Positions 1-7,757 of a stretch of DNA of 37,020 bases are shown here, in pieces; positions within the stretch are counted from its first letter, which is position 1, and each line of letters begins with the position of its first letter. This DNA comes from Spirosoma endbachense (GTDB taxonomy: Bacteria; Bacteroidota; Bacteroidia; Cytophagales; Spirosomataceae), in contig NZ_CP045997.1 in assembly GCF_010233585.1 (NCBI RefSeq), positions 10,258,074-10,295,093 on the forward strand, written 5' to 3'. A program made the position numbers and the translations under genes. The notes below the pieces were generated by a model. It saw only the letters and a program-made list of their open reading frames with translations, was not told the origin of the DNA and made no database searches.

Positions 1-81
1 CAGCCGTGACAAGCCAGTCGCGGTAGTCTGGCCAAAACTACTAAGTAAGTAGTCAGTATAGAGGTCGAGGGTTGTCTGCAT
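1..81 (-). mobile_element. N-terminus of an IS transposase, cut by window edge
   Basis: An ATG at position 81 on the minus strand opens a frame that stays open for 27 codons to the left edge. The residues include YTDYLLSSFGQTTATGLSRL. From memory, this matches the start of DDE transposases of the IS701/IS4 group common in Bacteroidota, where a D-Y-L-[IL]-S-S-x-G-Q-T-T-A-T-G-L-S segment precedes a G-x-x-S-H-D segment. The rest lies outside the window, so it is unknown whether the element is intact. The IS end should lie between about 82 and 167; I could not identify its terminal inverted repeat without the other end. Confidence 0.7.
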
Positions 82-167
82 ACTCAAAATTAAACCAGCC
101 ATCCAAAAGGTGGCGTAACATCAGTTAGTAACAGCAGCCATCAACTATACGTAGATCGATGAATTTT

Positions 168-2618
168 TTAATTCCGCAATGGCTTACCGCCAGTCAGGAG
201 GCTCTGAATACGTTCCAGTGTTTTCTTCTCGCCCGATAAGGACAGGAAAGCCTCACGCTCCAGATCGAGCAGGTATTGTTCCGATACGTTCTGCGGTGTA
301 CTCAAATCGCCACCACAAATAACATAGGCTAACTTGTCGGCAATCTTTCGGTCGTGATCCGAAATATAGCGCCCCATGTGCATAGCCGTGATCCCCGCTT
401 TGAACAAAGCAATGCCCGTTTTGCCCTGTACTTTTATATCTGCCCGTGGTTTGGGCTGCGTGTAGCCATCTTCAGCCATTTCAATGGCCGCTTGCTTGGC
501 TTCAGCCAACAGGCGACTACGGTTCAGTACGATCTGATCTGTTGAACGCAGGTAATTCATCTCACGGGCTTCCTGTGCCGATGTCGATACCTTCGCCGTT
601 GCGATGTTCATGAATACATTTTGCAGGATATTCAGCTCGGGGTCGCCGGTCTGGTAAAGATCAGATGCGCGGGCGGCCATTTCTTTTGTGCCACCACCGG
701 CAGGAATCAGTCCTACCCCTACTTCAACCAGGCCGATGTAACTTTCGGCATGGGCAACAGCACGGTCGGCGTGCAGAACAGCCTCACAGCCACCTCCCAG
801 TGTAAGCGTATGCGGAGCCACCACTACGGGTATCGACGAGTAGCGTAAACGAGTAATTAACTTCTGAAACTGCGCAATCATGAGGTTCACTTCATCGAAC
901 TCCTGTTCAACAGCGTACATGAACAGCGTACCGAGATTGGCTCCTGCCGAGAAAGCTTCGGTCGAATCATTGCCGACAACCAGACCGCGAAAATCTTTTT
1001 CGGCCAGCGAAATTCCTTTTAGCAGCGCTTCAGAAACCTCCTGTCCGAAGGTATTCATCTTACTGCGGAACTCAACATTTAAAATACCATCACCAAGATC
1101 AACGACGTTTGCACCTGAATTCTTCCAGACAATATTGTTGCTGAGGTTTTCCAGAATCGTGAAAGCCTCTGTGCCCGGAATCGCTTTATAGCTTTTCGTT
1201 GGAATGTCGTAGTATTTCCGCTTCCCGCCTTCAATTTTATAAAAACTATCGAAGCCAGCAGCGAGCAGGTCATATACCCATTGGGCAGGTTTCTGACCAA
1301 AGGACTCAATCAGTTCGACGCCTTTTTTAACACCAATGGCATCCCAGGTTTCAAACAAACCCAATTGCCAGCCAAAACCAGCCGTGATGGCCGCATCGAT
1401 CCGGTAGAGTTCATCCGAAATTTCGGGAATACGATAACTCGCATACCGGAATCCATCAGCAAATGTCTGGCGGTAAAAGTCACCGGCTTTGTCTTTGCCA
1501 GCGATCAGCACAGGGAAGCGTTTTTTCAGGTTATCAATTGCCTTCGTGCTTTCCAGTGTTGTGAATTTGACCTTTTCCGACGGCTTGTACTCAAACGTTT
1601 TCAGATCCAGCGCCAGAATCAGCGTCTGACCTTTCTCATCCTTTGTTTTCTTGTAATAACCCTGACCCGTTTTGTCGCCGAGCCACTTGTTTTCCATCAG
1701 CTTCTGCACTGAAGCGGGCAACTCAAACGATGACCGTGATTCGTCGTGTTCCATTTTGACGAGGTTACTGGCCACGTTTACGGTCGTATCCAGGCCCACT
1801 ACGTCCGACAGTCGGAATGTTCCCGATTTCGGACGTCCAACCACGGGGCCAGTCAGTTTATCAACCTCTTCGACCGTCAGGCCAAGTTCTTCGGCAACCC
1901 GAATGGTCTGAATCAGAGATTGAATACCAAGTCGGTTCGCAATAAAACCCGGTGTGTCTTTACACAATACCGTCGTTTTACCGAGGTATAAATCGCCGTA
2001 GTTCATCAGGAAATCAACAACGGCCGGGTCAGTATCAGGGCCGGGTATGATTTCCAGTAACCGCAGGTAACGGGGTGGATTAAAGAAGTGGGTTCCGCAG
2101 AAATTACGACGAAAATCTTCACTCCGGCCTTCGGTAAGCAGGTGCATCGGAATTCCTGACGTGTTCGACGTAATTAGCGTTCCGGGCTTGCGAAACTGCT
2201 CGACCCGTTCGTAAACCGACCGTTTTACATCTAACCGTTCAACAACGACCTCAATAACCCAATCGTAGGTAGCAATCTCTTTCAGGTTGTCATCAAAATT
2301 GCCGAGTTTGATCCGGTCGGCAAATTTTGGGCTGTAAAGTGATGCCGGACTGGCTTTCAGCATCGTCTGGAACGCATCGGTAACAATACGGTTACGAACG
2401 GCTGGATTGTCGGTGGTCAGGCCCTTTGCTTTTTCGGCATCAGTTGGCTCCTTCGGAACAATATCTAACAACAATACATCCACTCCGATATTGGCAAAGT
2501 GAGCCGCAATTCGCGATCCCATAATGCCCGAGCCTAGCACGGCCACCCGCCGGATGGTACGATTTTTTGTTTGCTGAGGGCGACTCTCCGATTTCGTTTT
2601 TTCCAGAGTTACTTCCAT
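168..2618 (-). CDS. Fused 3-hydroxyacyl-CoA dehydrogenase / enoyl-CoA hydratase
   Basis: This cytoplasmic beta-oxidation enzyme should carry out hydration of enoyl-CoA and NAD-dependent oxidation of L-3-hydroxyacyl-CoA. The N-terminus holds a Rossmann site (VLGSGIMGSRIA, about residues 28-39) followed by the 3HCDH_N and 3HCDH domains, with the typical SNTSGIP and GTHFFNPP segments. The C-terminal third is a crotonase domain (about 500-720) with FSAGANLG and GGGCE oxyanion-hole-type segments. This dehydrogenase-first order is that of the FadN-like family, the reverse of FadB. Its 816 residues and GKPLRN end fit a complete protein. ATG at 2618 is the start. A MarR regulator and a nucleotidyltransferase-like gene lie upstream on the same strand. 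The thiolase and acyl-CoA dehydrogenase partners usual for such operons are not downstream; a transposase begins there instead. Confidence 0.93.
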   Translation of the reverse strand: MEVTLEKTKSESRPQQTKNRTIRRVAVLGSGIMGSRIAAHFANIGVDVLLLDIVPKEPTDAEKAKGLTTDNPAVRNRIVTDAFQTMLKASPASLYSPKFADRIKLGNFDDNLKEIATYDWVIEVVVERLDVKRSVYERVEQFRKPGTLITSNTSGIPMHLLTEGRSEDFRRNFCGTHFFNPPRYLRLLEIIPGPDTDPAVVDFLMNYGDLYLGKTTVLCKDTPGFIANRLGIQSLIQTIRVAEELGLTVEEVDKLTGPVVGRPKSGTFRLSDVVGLDTTVNVASNLVKMEHDESRSSFELPASVQKLMENKWLGDKTGQGYYKKTKDEKGQTLILALDLKTFEYKPSEKVKFTTLESTKAIDNLKKRFPVLIAGKDKAGDFYRQTFADGFRYASYRIPEISDELYRIDAAITAGFGWQLGLFETWDAIGVKKGVELIESFGQKPAQWVYDLLAAGFDSFYKIEGGKRKYYDIPTKSYKAIPGTEAFTILENLSNNIVWKNSGANVVDLGDGILNVEFRSKMNTFGQEVSEALLKGISLAEKDFRGLVVGNDSTEAFSAGANLGTLFMYAVEQEFDEVNLMIAQFQKLITRLRYSSIPVVVAPHTLTLGGGCEAVLHADRAVAHAESYIGLVEVGVGLIPAGGGTKEMAARASDLYQTGDPELNILQNVFMNIATAKVSTSAQEAREMNYLRSTDQIVLNRSRLLAEAKQAAIEMAEDGYTQPKPRADIKVQGKTGIALFKAGITAMHMGRYISDHDRKIADKLAYVICGGDLSTPQNVSEQYLLDLEREAFLSLSGEKKTLERIQSLLTGGKPLRN

Positions 2619-2679
2619 GGTTTTGTGGTAATTAGGAACACGTATTGAACAGGCTTAAACAGACGAATGAATTTGTCAC

Positions 2680-3267
2680 TCAATCTGTATTCCTGTCTTT
2701 TAGTTTAATTAACTCTTCTACATCACCGATATCTTTTGCCCGGCCAGTAGCCAGTTTTTCGGTAATCAGATCATTCAGCTGAATAACTTTAAATGACACC
2801 CCATCAAACGTTACATTGATGGCTCGTTCATAGCACATATCGAAATCAACATCCCGGAAGGCTTTAAGGCTATAGCCCATATCCAGCGTAAAACCATATT
2901 TACCAACCGAAACAGATGTCCAGCCAAAAATGAGTGGAACGTCTCTCAAGTAAGCAGCACCAGCGACGCCGTTTTCTTCCAGGGCCAGAATCAGATTCTC
3001 TTTATTCTGTTCATCTGATTTCAACCACAAATCCATATCCTGCGTTGTGCGAACATGGCCGTGAATGACACCCGCCATACCGCCTACCAATAAAAACTGA
3101 ATGTTATGCCGATTAAAACTTTCCAGCAAGGTCTGCACATCGTCGTCGGCAATATCCATATTCATTGGTGGGTTCCTTGGATTGGCGTGATACAGTTTTG
3201 ACGCCGTTCTCATCAGCCGCGTAAATGCCTTCAGTCGATTCTCAGCGGAGTTGATCATGACGGACAT
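2680..3267 (-). CDS. Nucleotidyltransferase-like protein (AbiEii/MNT-type fold)
   Basis: The protein carries a Pol-beta-type nucleotidyltransferase signature: LLVGGMAGVIHGH, then RTTQDMDLWL, where the GG and D-x-D residues would bind nucleotide and metal. About 195 residues fits this compact family, which includes solitary NTases and antitoxin- or toxin-like members; the substrate is unknown. The start is uncertain. TTG 3276, ATG 3267 and ATG 3258 lie just after the MarR stop, while ATG 3165 has an AAGGA site 8 nt upstream and agrees better with where the conserved fold begins. It sits between the MarR gene and the beta-oxidation enzyme on the same strand, with 61 bp to the latter. Co-transcription is likely, but a role in lipid metabolism is not implied by sequence. 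Confidence 0.75.
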   Translation of the reverse strand: MSVMINSAENRLKAFTRLMRTASKLYHANPRNPPMNMDIADDDVQTLLESFNRHNIQFLLVGGMAGVIHGHVRTTQDMDLWLKSDEQNKENLILALEENGVAGAAYLRDVPLIFGWTSVSVGKYGFTLDMGYSLKAFRDVDFDMCYERAINVTFDGVSFKVIQLNDLITEKLATGRAKDIGDVEELIKLKDRNTD

Positions 3268-3281
3268 AGAGGTCAACGAGA

Positions 3282-3752
3282 TTAATCCAATGGCAATTCT
3301 TCTGGTTCAGCGGCTTTGATCTTCGCGTTCTCCTCCTCAACAATCCGGTTGATATCCTTGATCACATCAAAAAAAACGACCAGTTTATCAAGGGGAATTT
3401 TTTCGCGAATCATGTTATTGAACTGAATAACCCCTTCACGAGCCATCTCACGCTTGGCTTTCCCTTCTTCGGTCAGGTAAATCCGGACAAATCGCTTGTC
3501 GTTGCCGTCTACTTCCCGGCGAATCAGGCCGCGTTCTTCCAGGCTTTTTAGCATACGAACCAGCGAACGGGGTTCCATGCCGAGCAATGGGCCAATTTTA
3601 GTAGCGGGCGTGCCTTCTTCGAGGTCAATATTCAGCAATACGTATCCAATCGCCATCGTAATGCCGAATCGGGATGCGTAGGCGTTATACATTCGAGAAA
3701 TAGCATGCCACCCCCACTTTATATGGAAATCTACAGTTTTCTCTTTCTTCAT
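3282..3752 (-). CDS. MarR-family transcriptional regulator
   Basis: This is a 156-residue winged-helix regulator. The DNA-binding region is visible as a helix pair around TPATKIGPLLGMEPRSLVRM and a wing with LIRREVDGNDKRFVRIYLTEEG (shown here in outline), flanked by dimerisation helices, as is usual in MarR proteins. I chose ATG 3752; TTG 3773 would add only seven residues. Similar MarR genes open fatty-acid degradation operons in Bacteroidota, which fits the 3-hydroxyacyl-CoA dehydrogenase gene two positions downstream. By inference it senses an acyl-CoA or related ligand. A perfect inverted repeat just upstream (3791-3811) is a candidate autoregulatory operator. Confidence 0.88.
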   Translation of the reverse strand: MKKEKTVDFHIKWGWHAISRMYNAYASRFGITMAIGYVLLNIDLEEGTPATKIGPLLGMEPRSLVRMLKSLEERGLIRREVDGNDKRFVRIYLTEEGKAKREMAREGVIQFNNMIREKIPLDKLVVFFDVIKDINRIVEEENAKIKAAEPEELPLD

Positions 3753-3790
3753 AGCAGGTATCGCACGGTCCAATTTCTGGCCGTAAATCT

Positions 3791-3811
3791 ACTATTTTTT
3801 TTGAAAATAGT
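3791..3811. promoter_or_regulatory. Inverted repeat upstream of marR, candidate operator
   Basis: ACTATTTT and AAAATAGT form perfect 8-bp arms around a 5-nt spacer, 39-59 bp upstream of the MarR start codon. It is followed at 3812-3821 by a self-complementary ATGCATGCAT. MarR dimers typically bind palindromes of about this size in their own promoter. Binding is inferred from position and symmetry. Confidence 0.45.
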
Positions 3812-3827
3812 ATGCATGCATAATGTT

Positions 3828-3865
3828 TGAATAAGCTGAATCGGTTTGATGGTTCAGCTTATTCA
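3828..3865 (-). terminator. Hairpin at the 3' end of the TlpA-like gene
   Basis: TGAATAAGCTGAA and TTCAGCTTATTCA form perfect 13-bp arms around a 12-nt loop. The repeat overlaps the stop codon of the TlpA-like gene (3859-3861). There is no clear U-tract after it on the minus strand, so it may be a weak terminator or an mRNA 3'-end stabiliser. Confidence 0.5.
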
Positions 3866-5112
3866 GACACCAGCTTATCAATCAGGCGATTGAACTCATC
3901 TACATACTGATCGTAGTATTTGCCCGTGCCAGGGCCAGAAAACCCGGTATGAATGTGTCGAACCTTGCCTTTTTTATCGATGATGATCGTCGTTGGAAAA
4001 GCCACTACAGCATTCAGATCAGGCAATGCTTTCGAAGCCTGTGCTTTATCATTCGTACCCGCTAAGGCAATAGGATAGTCGATTTTGAACCGTTGTTTCA
4101 TCCGTTCGATCTTTGGGCCCGACACGGCCATTTCGGGCGAACGCTCAAAGGCCAATCCCAGCACCTCAATCCCACGCTGTTTGTTACGCTTGTACCACGG
4201 GCTCAGAAAATTAGTCTCATCCATGCAGTTAGGGCACCATGAACCCAGAATCTGCACAATCGTTACCTTATCCTTAAAACGTGGGTCCGTTAGCGAAACG
4301 ATTTTGCCATTAGGTTCGGGGAAAGCGACGTTGAGCGTTTTCGATTCCGGTTTTAAATAGGTCAATTTGGCCGGATCAGGCAGGTCAGCTTTCGGATCAA
4401 ACCGAGCCGCCCATGACTCATAGCCCGACACACCGGCCCATAAACCACCCGTTAACGTTTTAGTGGCCGGATTATGCTTCGCTTTAAACAAGTACACGTG
4501 TGAACCATCGAAACAGGACAGAAATAAACTATCACCATCTACATTCCCGTCCAGATAACGATAGTCGCCGGTGGGTGTCAGGAACGTACCGGCCAGATGA
4601 TTTCCTTTCTGATCAAATACGCCAACGGCATTAACAGTATCAACTTTTCCTGTTTTGCTACCGAGTTCAGTAGCCCACTTACCGCTTAGGTTGCCTGTAG
4701 CGGGTTTATCGCTTACTTTAAACCGATAGGTCAGGCCACGGGTAGCTTCAAAAGGTAAGCTTTGCACCTGCTGACCGACACGACGTCGACGCCAGACGCC
4801 ACGGAGCGTATTATCCTCTATCTTTGCAACTAATTCTGACTCAAACAATGCCATCGGAATTCGGATCGAGTCGTCCTGTACGGTAGATGGGTCCATGGGT
4901 AGCCGTTCATTACCATTAAGCACAAAGACGGTATACCCTTTGGAATCGCCTGCTGTTGGCTGAATGTCTAATCCGAAGGGTAATTCGCCACCTCGGGTTT
5001 TCAGGAAGGCCCGGTAGATACCCGGTTTAACCGATACAGGGGCCGATTGGCTGGAGCAGGCAACTGGCAACGACAGCAGCAGGATGGCTGCGATAGGAAG
5101 GAGTTTTTTCAT
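3859..5112 (-). CDS. TlpA-like thioredoxin-fold lipoprotein
   Basis: The protein has about 417 residues. It starts with a hydrophobic signal (MKKLLPIAAILLLSLPVAC) ending in a cysteine, so it is probably a lipoprotein, though the lipobox is not ideal. The middle 250 residues are a beta-rich region without a family I recognise. The C-terminal third is a TlpA/AhpC-TSA thioredoxin domain with W-C-P-N-C at about residues 292-296 and a cis-proline segment AFPTTIIID. By family it would act as a periplasmic thiol-disulphide reductant, with unknown partner. ATG 5112 is preferred over TTG 5154, because 5154 falls in a likely promoter box and would put 14 residues before the signal peptide. It is transcribed away from rsmH. 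Confidence 0.87.
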   Translation of the reverse strand: MKKLLPIAAILLLSLPVACSSQSAPVSVKPGIYRAFLKTRGGELPFGLDIQPTAGDSKGYTVFVLNGNERLPMDPSTVQDDSIRIPMALFESELVAKIEDNTLRGVWRRRRVGQQVQSLPFEATRGLTYRFKVSDKPATGNLSGKWATELGSKTGKVDTVNAVGVFDQKGNHLAGTFLTPTGDYRYLDGNVDGDSLFLSCFDGSHVYLFKAKHNPATKTLTGGLWAGVSGYESWAARFDPKADLPDPAKLTYLKPESKTLNVAFPEPNGKIVSLTDPRFKDKVTIVQILGSWCPNCMDETNFLSPWYKRNKQRGIEVLGLAFERSPEMAVSGPKIERMKQRFKIDYPIALAGTNDKAQASKALPDLNAVVAFPTTIIIDKKGKVRHIHTGFSGPGTGKYYDQYVDEFNRLIDKLVSE

Positions 5113-5151
5113 CTTTTTTGATAATTCAGGATGCAGGTTGTAGATATTAGA

Positions 5152-5159
5152 CAAAAGTA
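5152..5159 (-). promoter_or_regulatory. Bacteroidota -7 box for the TlpA-like gene
   Basis: The minus strand reads TACTTTTG, matching the TAnnTTTG -7 element of Bacteroidota sigma-70 promoters. It predicts a leader of roughly 30 nt before ATG 5112. I saw no convincing -33 element. Confidence 0.4.
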
Positions 5160-5239
5160 CGCCATAGGCTTACTTATAACGTCCAGTAACTGAGCTTCAA
5201 CGTCCGAAATAACGACCTCTAGTGAAGGTTAGTTTCTGA

Positions 5240-6145
5240 ATGACAAATTACCACGAACCAGTTTTATTACAAGCCTGTATAGACGGCCTGAATCTACAAC
5301 CCGGCGGCACCTACGTCGATATAACGTTTGGCGGGGGTGGTCATAGCCGTGCGATCCTCGATCAACTGGAAGCCGGACGACTTTTTGGCTTCGATCAGGA
5401 TGCCGACGCCCGCACCAATGCACAGGCGATTGGCGATTCGCGGCTGACCTTCGTTGCGTCTAATTTTCGGAATATCAAACGCTATTTACGGCTGTATAAA
5501 GCCGAACAGGTCGATGGTATTCTGGCCGATCTGGGTATTTCGTCGCACCAGATCGACACGCCCGAACGTGGTTTCTCAACCCGATTTGACGCCGACCTCG
5601 ACATGCGCATGAACCAGCAGGCCGACCGAACTGCCCGACAGGTTGTGAATGAATACGCAGAAGCAGATCTGCACCGGATTCTGGGCATGTATGGCGAGAT
5701 TACCAATGCCCGAACGGCAGCTGGTGCCATTGTATCGGCCCGGTCAAACCGGCCGCTCAAAACGGTAAATGATCTGAAAGCGGCCTTACAGCGCTATGCA
5801 CCACGCGGCAAGGAGAATAAATACTTTGCGCAGGTATTTCAGGCGCTTCGCATTGAAGTAAATGAGGAACTACAGGCGCTGGAAGAGTTTCTGGAGCAGG
5901 TGCCGGACATTCTGAAGCCAGGCGGTCGACTTGTGGTTATGTCCTATCATTCGCTCGAAGATCGGCTGGTCAAGAATTTCATCAACAAAGGTAAGTTTCA
6001 GGGCGAGGTAGAGAAAGATTTGTTCGGCAATGAAATCAAGCCCCTGCGATCCATTACCCGTAAGCCTATCGAAGCCACACCCGACGAGATTGCCCGTAAC
6101 CCCCGCGCCCGAAGCGCGAAGTTGCGAATTGCGGAGAAATTATAG
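5240..6145 (+). CDS. rsmH: 16S rRNA (cytosine(1402)-N(4))-methyltransferase
   Basis: RsmH (MraW) transfers a methyl group from S-adenosylmethionine to N4 of C1402 in the 16S rRNA decoding centre. The start NYHEPVLL, the SAM loop TFGGGGHS (about residues 29-36), ADLGISSHQID, GFSTRFDADLDMRM and the closing VVMSYHSLEDRLVKNF are all family hallmarks. The 301-residue length is normal. In most bacteria rsmH follows mraZ and precedes ftsL/ftsI in the division and cell-wall cluster. Here it stands alone between a divergent TlpA-like gene and a convergent PrsW gene. A strong terminator follows its stop codon. Confidence 0.96.
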   Translation: MTNYHEPVLLQACIDGLNLQPGGTYVDITFGGGGHSRAILDQLEAGRLFGFDQDADARTNAQAIGDSRLTFVASNFRNIKRYLRLYKAEQVDGILADLGISSHQIDTPERGFSTRFDADLDMRMNQQADRTARQVVNEYAEADLHRILGMYGEITNARTAAGAIVSARSNRPLKTVNDLKAALQRYAPRGKENKYFAQVFQALRIEVNEELQALEEFLEQVPDILKPGGRLVVMSYHSLEDRLVKNFINKGKFQGEVEKDLFGNEIKPLRSITRKPIEATPDEIARNPRARSAKLRIAEKL

Positions 6146-6154
6146 GAAGCTTTT

Positions 6155-7510
6155 TTATGCAGCAGGCTGTAATACAGCCTGCTGTGCCTTTTTTATCTGT
6201 TTTAGCCCACTTTGAATGATACCCAGTACCATAATCCAGGTAATTGTTCCCAGTACTAATTGCTTGGTTGGCAAAAACCAGATATACGGCAGAATGGGAA
6301 CCTCAAAAGGCGCATTCCAGATCATGTGGATCAGGACAACAGCGATAAACGTCCGTAAAAACCCTTTATCTTTTAGCATATCCCACTCAAAGGGTTGCTG
6401 CCCTTTAACCCGCCAAATCGCAGCAGCCGTGATGGCGGTCCAGACGACATGGCTAAACGGAGCCAAAACACCCCGCAAAAAAATATTACTGATGGCCTGC
6501 TTAAATCCAACCTGCATCAGAACAACAAATGCATAGCCCGACGACTCAAACGCGGCAAAGCCCGTTCCGACAGCAGCGCCAATTAACAGCCCATTCAATA
6601 TCCAGTGATATTGATTTTTGTTGCGCATAAGCACCAGAACAGCGAGAAGTTTACCCGATTCTTCCACAATACCAGCACTCGATGCTCCTAGGAAAGTGCC
6701 TAGAAACGCTGTATTGCTAAAGAAAAACAGTGAGATCAGCAGAGAAACCATCCCGCCCGAAAAGACCAGCTTGATCGTCTGGTATAGTGATACGTTTTGT
6801 GGGGCATTCATTTCCCAGAAAAAAATCAGGCTTCCAAAAGGCACGGCAAACGAGCCAACAAACAGCAATCCAGGAATCAATAATTCATTCTGAAACTGCG
6901 TTACTGCTAAAAAAAGGCTGATGAAAAGTAGTAAAGCACTTCCTCCAAAACGAACAAAGAGCCAGGGCTGAGGCCAATGAGAAGCAATGGTGCCAACGAC
7001 GGGCGTCGTCTGGCGGGTTCCGACGGTGAAGGCACTTTCAATATCCTCATCGGATCGTTTTTCGCCCACTTTGGCAAAAATGGTTTTCAAACTGAAATCG
7101 CTATCCAACGTATCGACACCGGTCAGGGTCGAAATTCGGTTTACAGAGTTCGAAAAATCGATACCAGCAAATGGGTTCACCGGAATAGGGCCAGTTGATA
7201 CGGGCTTGCTAAGAAGTCGCCAGTGCGATGCGCCAATCAGCAGATCAGCAGCAGGACTTAATTCGCCCGTAGTGACGGCTCTGCCATTTAATTCGACCGA
7301 TTGCATACCGATGGTTTGGAAATACACATGCTGGCCATCGAAAACCATGGCCAGATGCTCATCGGCAACCTGGGGGTCACTAAGCGGAATCGTTGACTGG
7401 GGATTACGCCCAACTACCACGCGAACATGCGGCATTAATACCGCAGACCGGCCCGTATCAGGCCCACTTATACACTCAAAAACGGTTTGATGAGTCAAAA
7501 AAGAGGTCAT
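6155..7510 (-). CDS. PrsW-family intramembrane protease with N-terminal FHA domain
   Basis: The first 100 residues look like an FHA domain, the phosphothreonine-binding fold: VVVGRNPQSTIPLSDPQVADEH contains the GR and S/D-x-x-V-S/A-x-x-H-type landmarks, followed by the ELNGR turn. A linker leads to about eight membrane helices from about residue 185. The membrane part carries the PrsW signature: V-E-E-S-G-K (about 284-288), FAAFESSGYA (Glu about 322), PFSHVVW (His about 354) and IHMIWN (His about 395). These acidic and His residues are the proposed metal site of this CPBP-related family. PrsW proteins cleave anti-sigma factors in other bacteria; the target here is unknown. ATG 7510 is preferred to TTG 7519. 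The stop overlaps the region of the rsmH terminator. Confidence 0.85.
   Translation of the reverse strand: MTSFLTHQTVFECISGPDTGRSAVLMPHVRVVVGRNPQSTIPLSDPQVADEHLAMVFDGQHVYFQTIGMQSVELNGRAVTTGELSPAADLLIGASHWRLLSKPVSTGPIPVNPFAGIDFSNSVNRISTLTGVDTLDSDFSLKTIFAKVGEKRSDEDIESAFTVGTRQTTPVVGTIASHWPQPWLFVRFGGSALLLFISLFLAVTQFQNELLIPGLLFVGSFAVPFGSLIFFWEMNAPQNVSLYQTIKLVFSGGMVSLLISLFFFSNTAFLGTFLGASSAGIVEESGKLLAVLVLMRNKNQYHWILNGLLIGAAVGTGFAAFESSGYAFVVLMQVGFKQAISNIFLRGVLAPFSHVVWTAITAAAIWRVKGQQPFEWDMLKDKGFLRTFIAVVLIHMIWNAPFEVPILPYIWFLPTKQLVLGTITWIMVLGIIQSGLKQIKKAQQAVLQPAA
6160..6194 (+). terminator. Rho-independent terminator of rsmH, inside the prsW 3' end
   Basis: CAGCAGGCTGT and ACAGCCTGCTG form perfect 11-bp arms (6160-6170 and 6174-6184) around a 3-nt loop, followed by a run of six T at 6189-6194. 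This is a classic terminator for the plus strand. The stem also encodes the last residues of the convergent PrsW protein. Confidence 0.82.
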
Positions 7511-7639
7511 GGTGTACAAGCGTTCACTTCTGATTCTAAAATAAGCACATTACCGAAATACCTTTATCCATAATTGGCATTCTATTACCGAAAGCATCGA
7601 TATCAATCAATATGCCGACAAAAATTTAGTTACAATCTA

Positions 7640-7647
7640 TATATTTG
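7640..7647 (+). promoter_or_regulatory. Bacteroidota -7 box upstream of the ComM-like gene
   Basis: TATATTTG matches TAnnTTTG on the plus strand within the 247-bp gap before the YifB/ComM gene. It would give a leader of about 100 nt. No clear -33 element was found, and nothing else was recognised in the gap. Confidence 0.35.
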
Positions 7648-7757
7648 ATTGTTTAATCTTCGCTCCAGTGAATCATACCTCTTGATTGTAGTCTTTTAAT
7701 TCTCCGTTCGTTCGTAGTTTTGACAACTCATTTCCAATCTGTTTACCGTAACGTTCT

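Noticed and set aside
880..1191. 103-residue plus-strand frame inside the beta-oxidation gene
   Set aside because: Antisense shadow of a clearly coding gene; Ser/Pro-rich composition typical of shadows.
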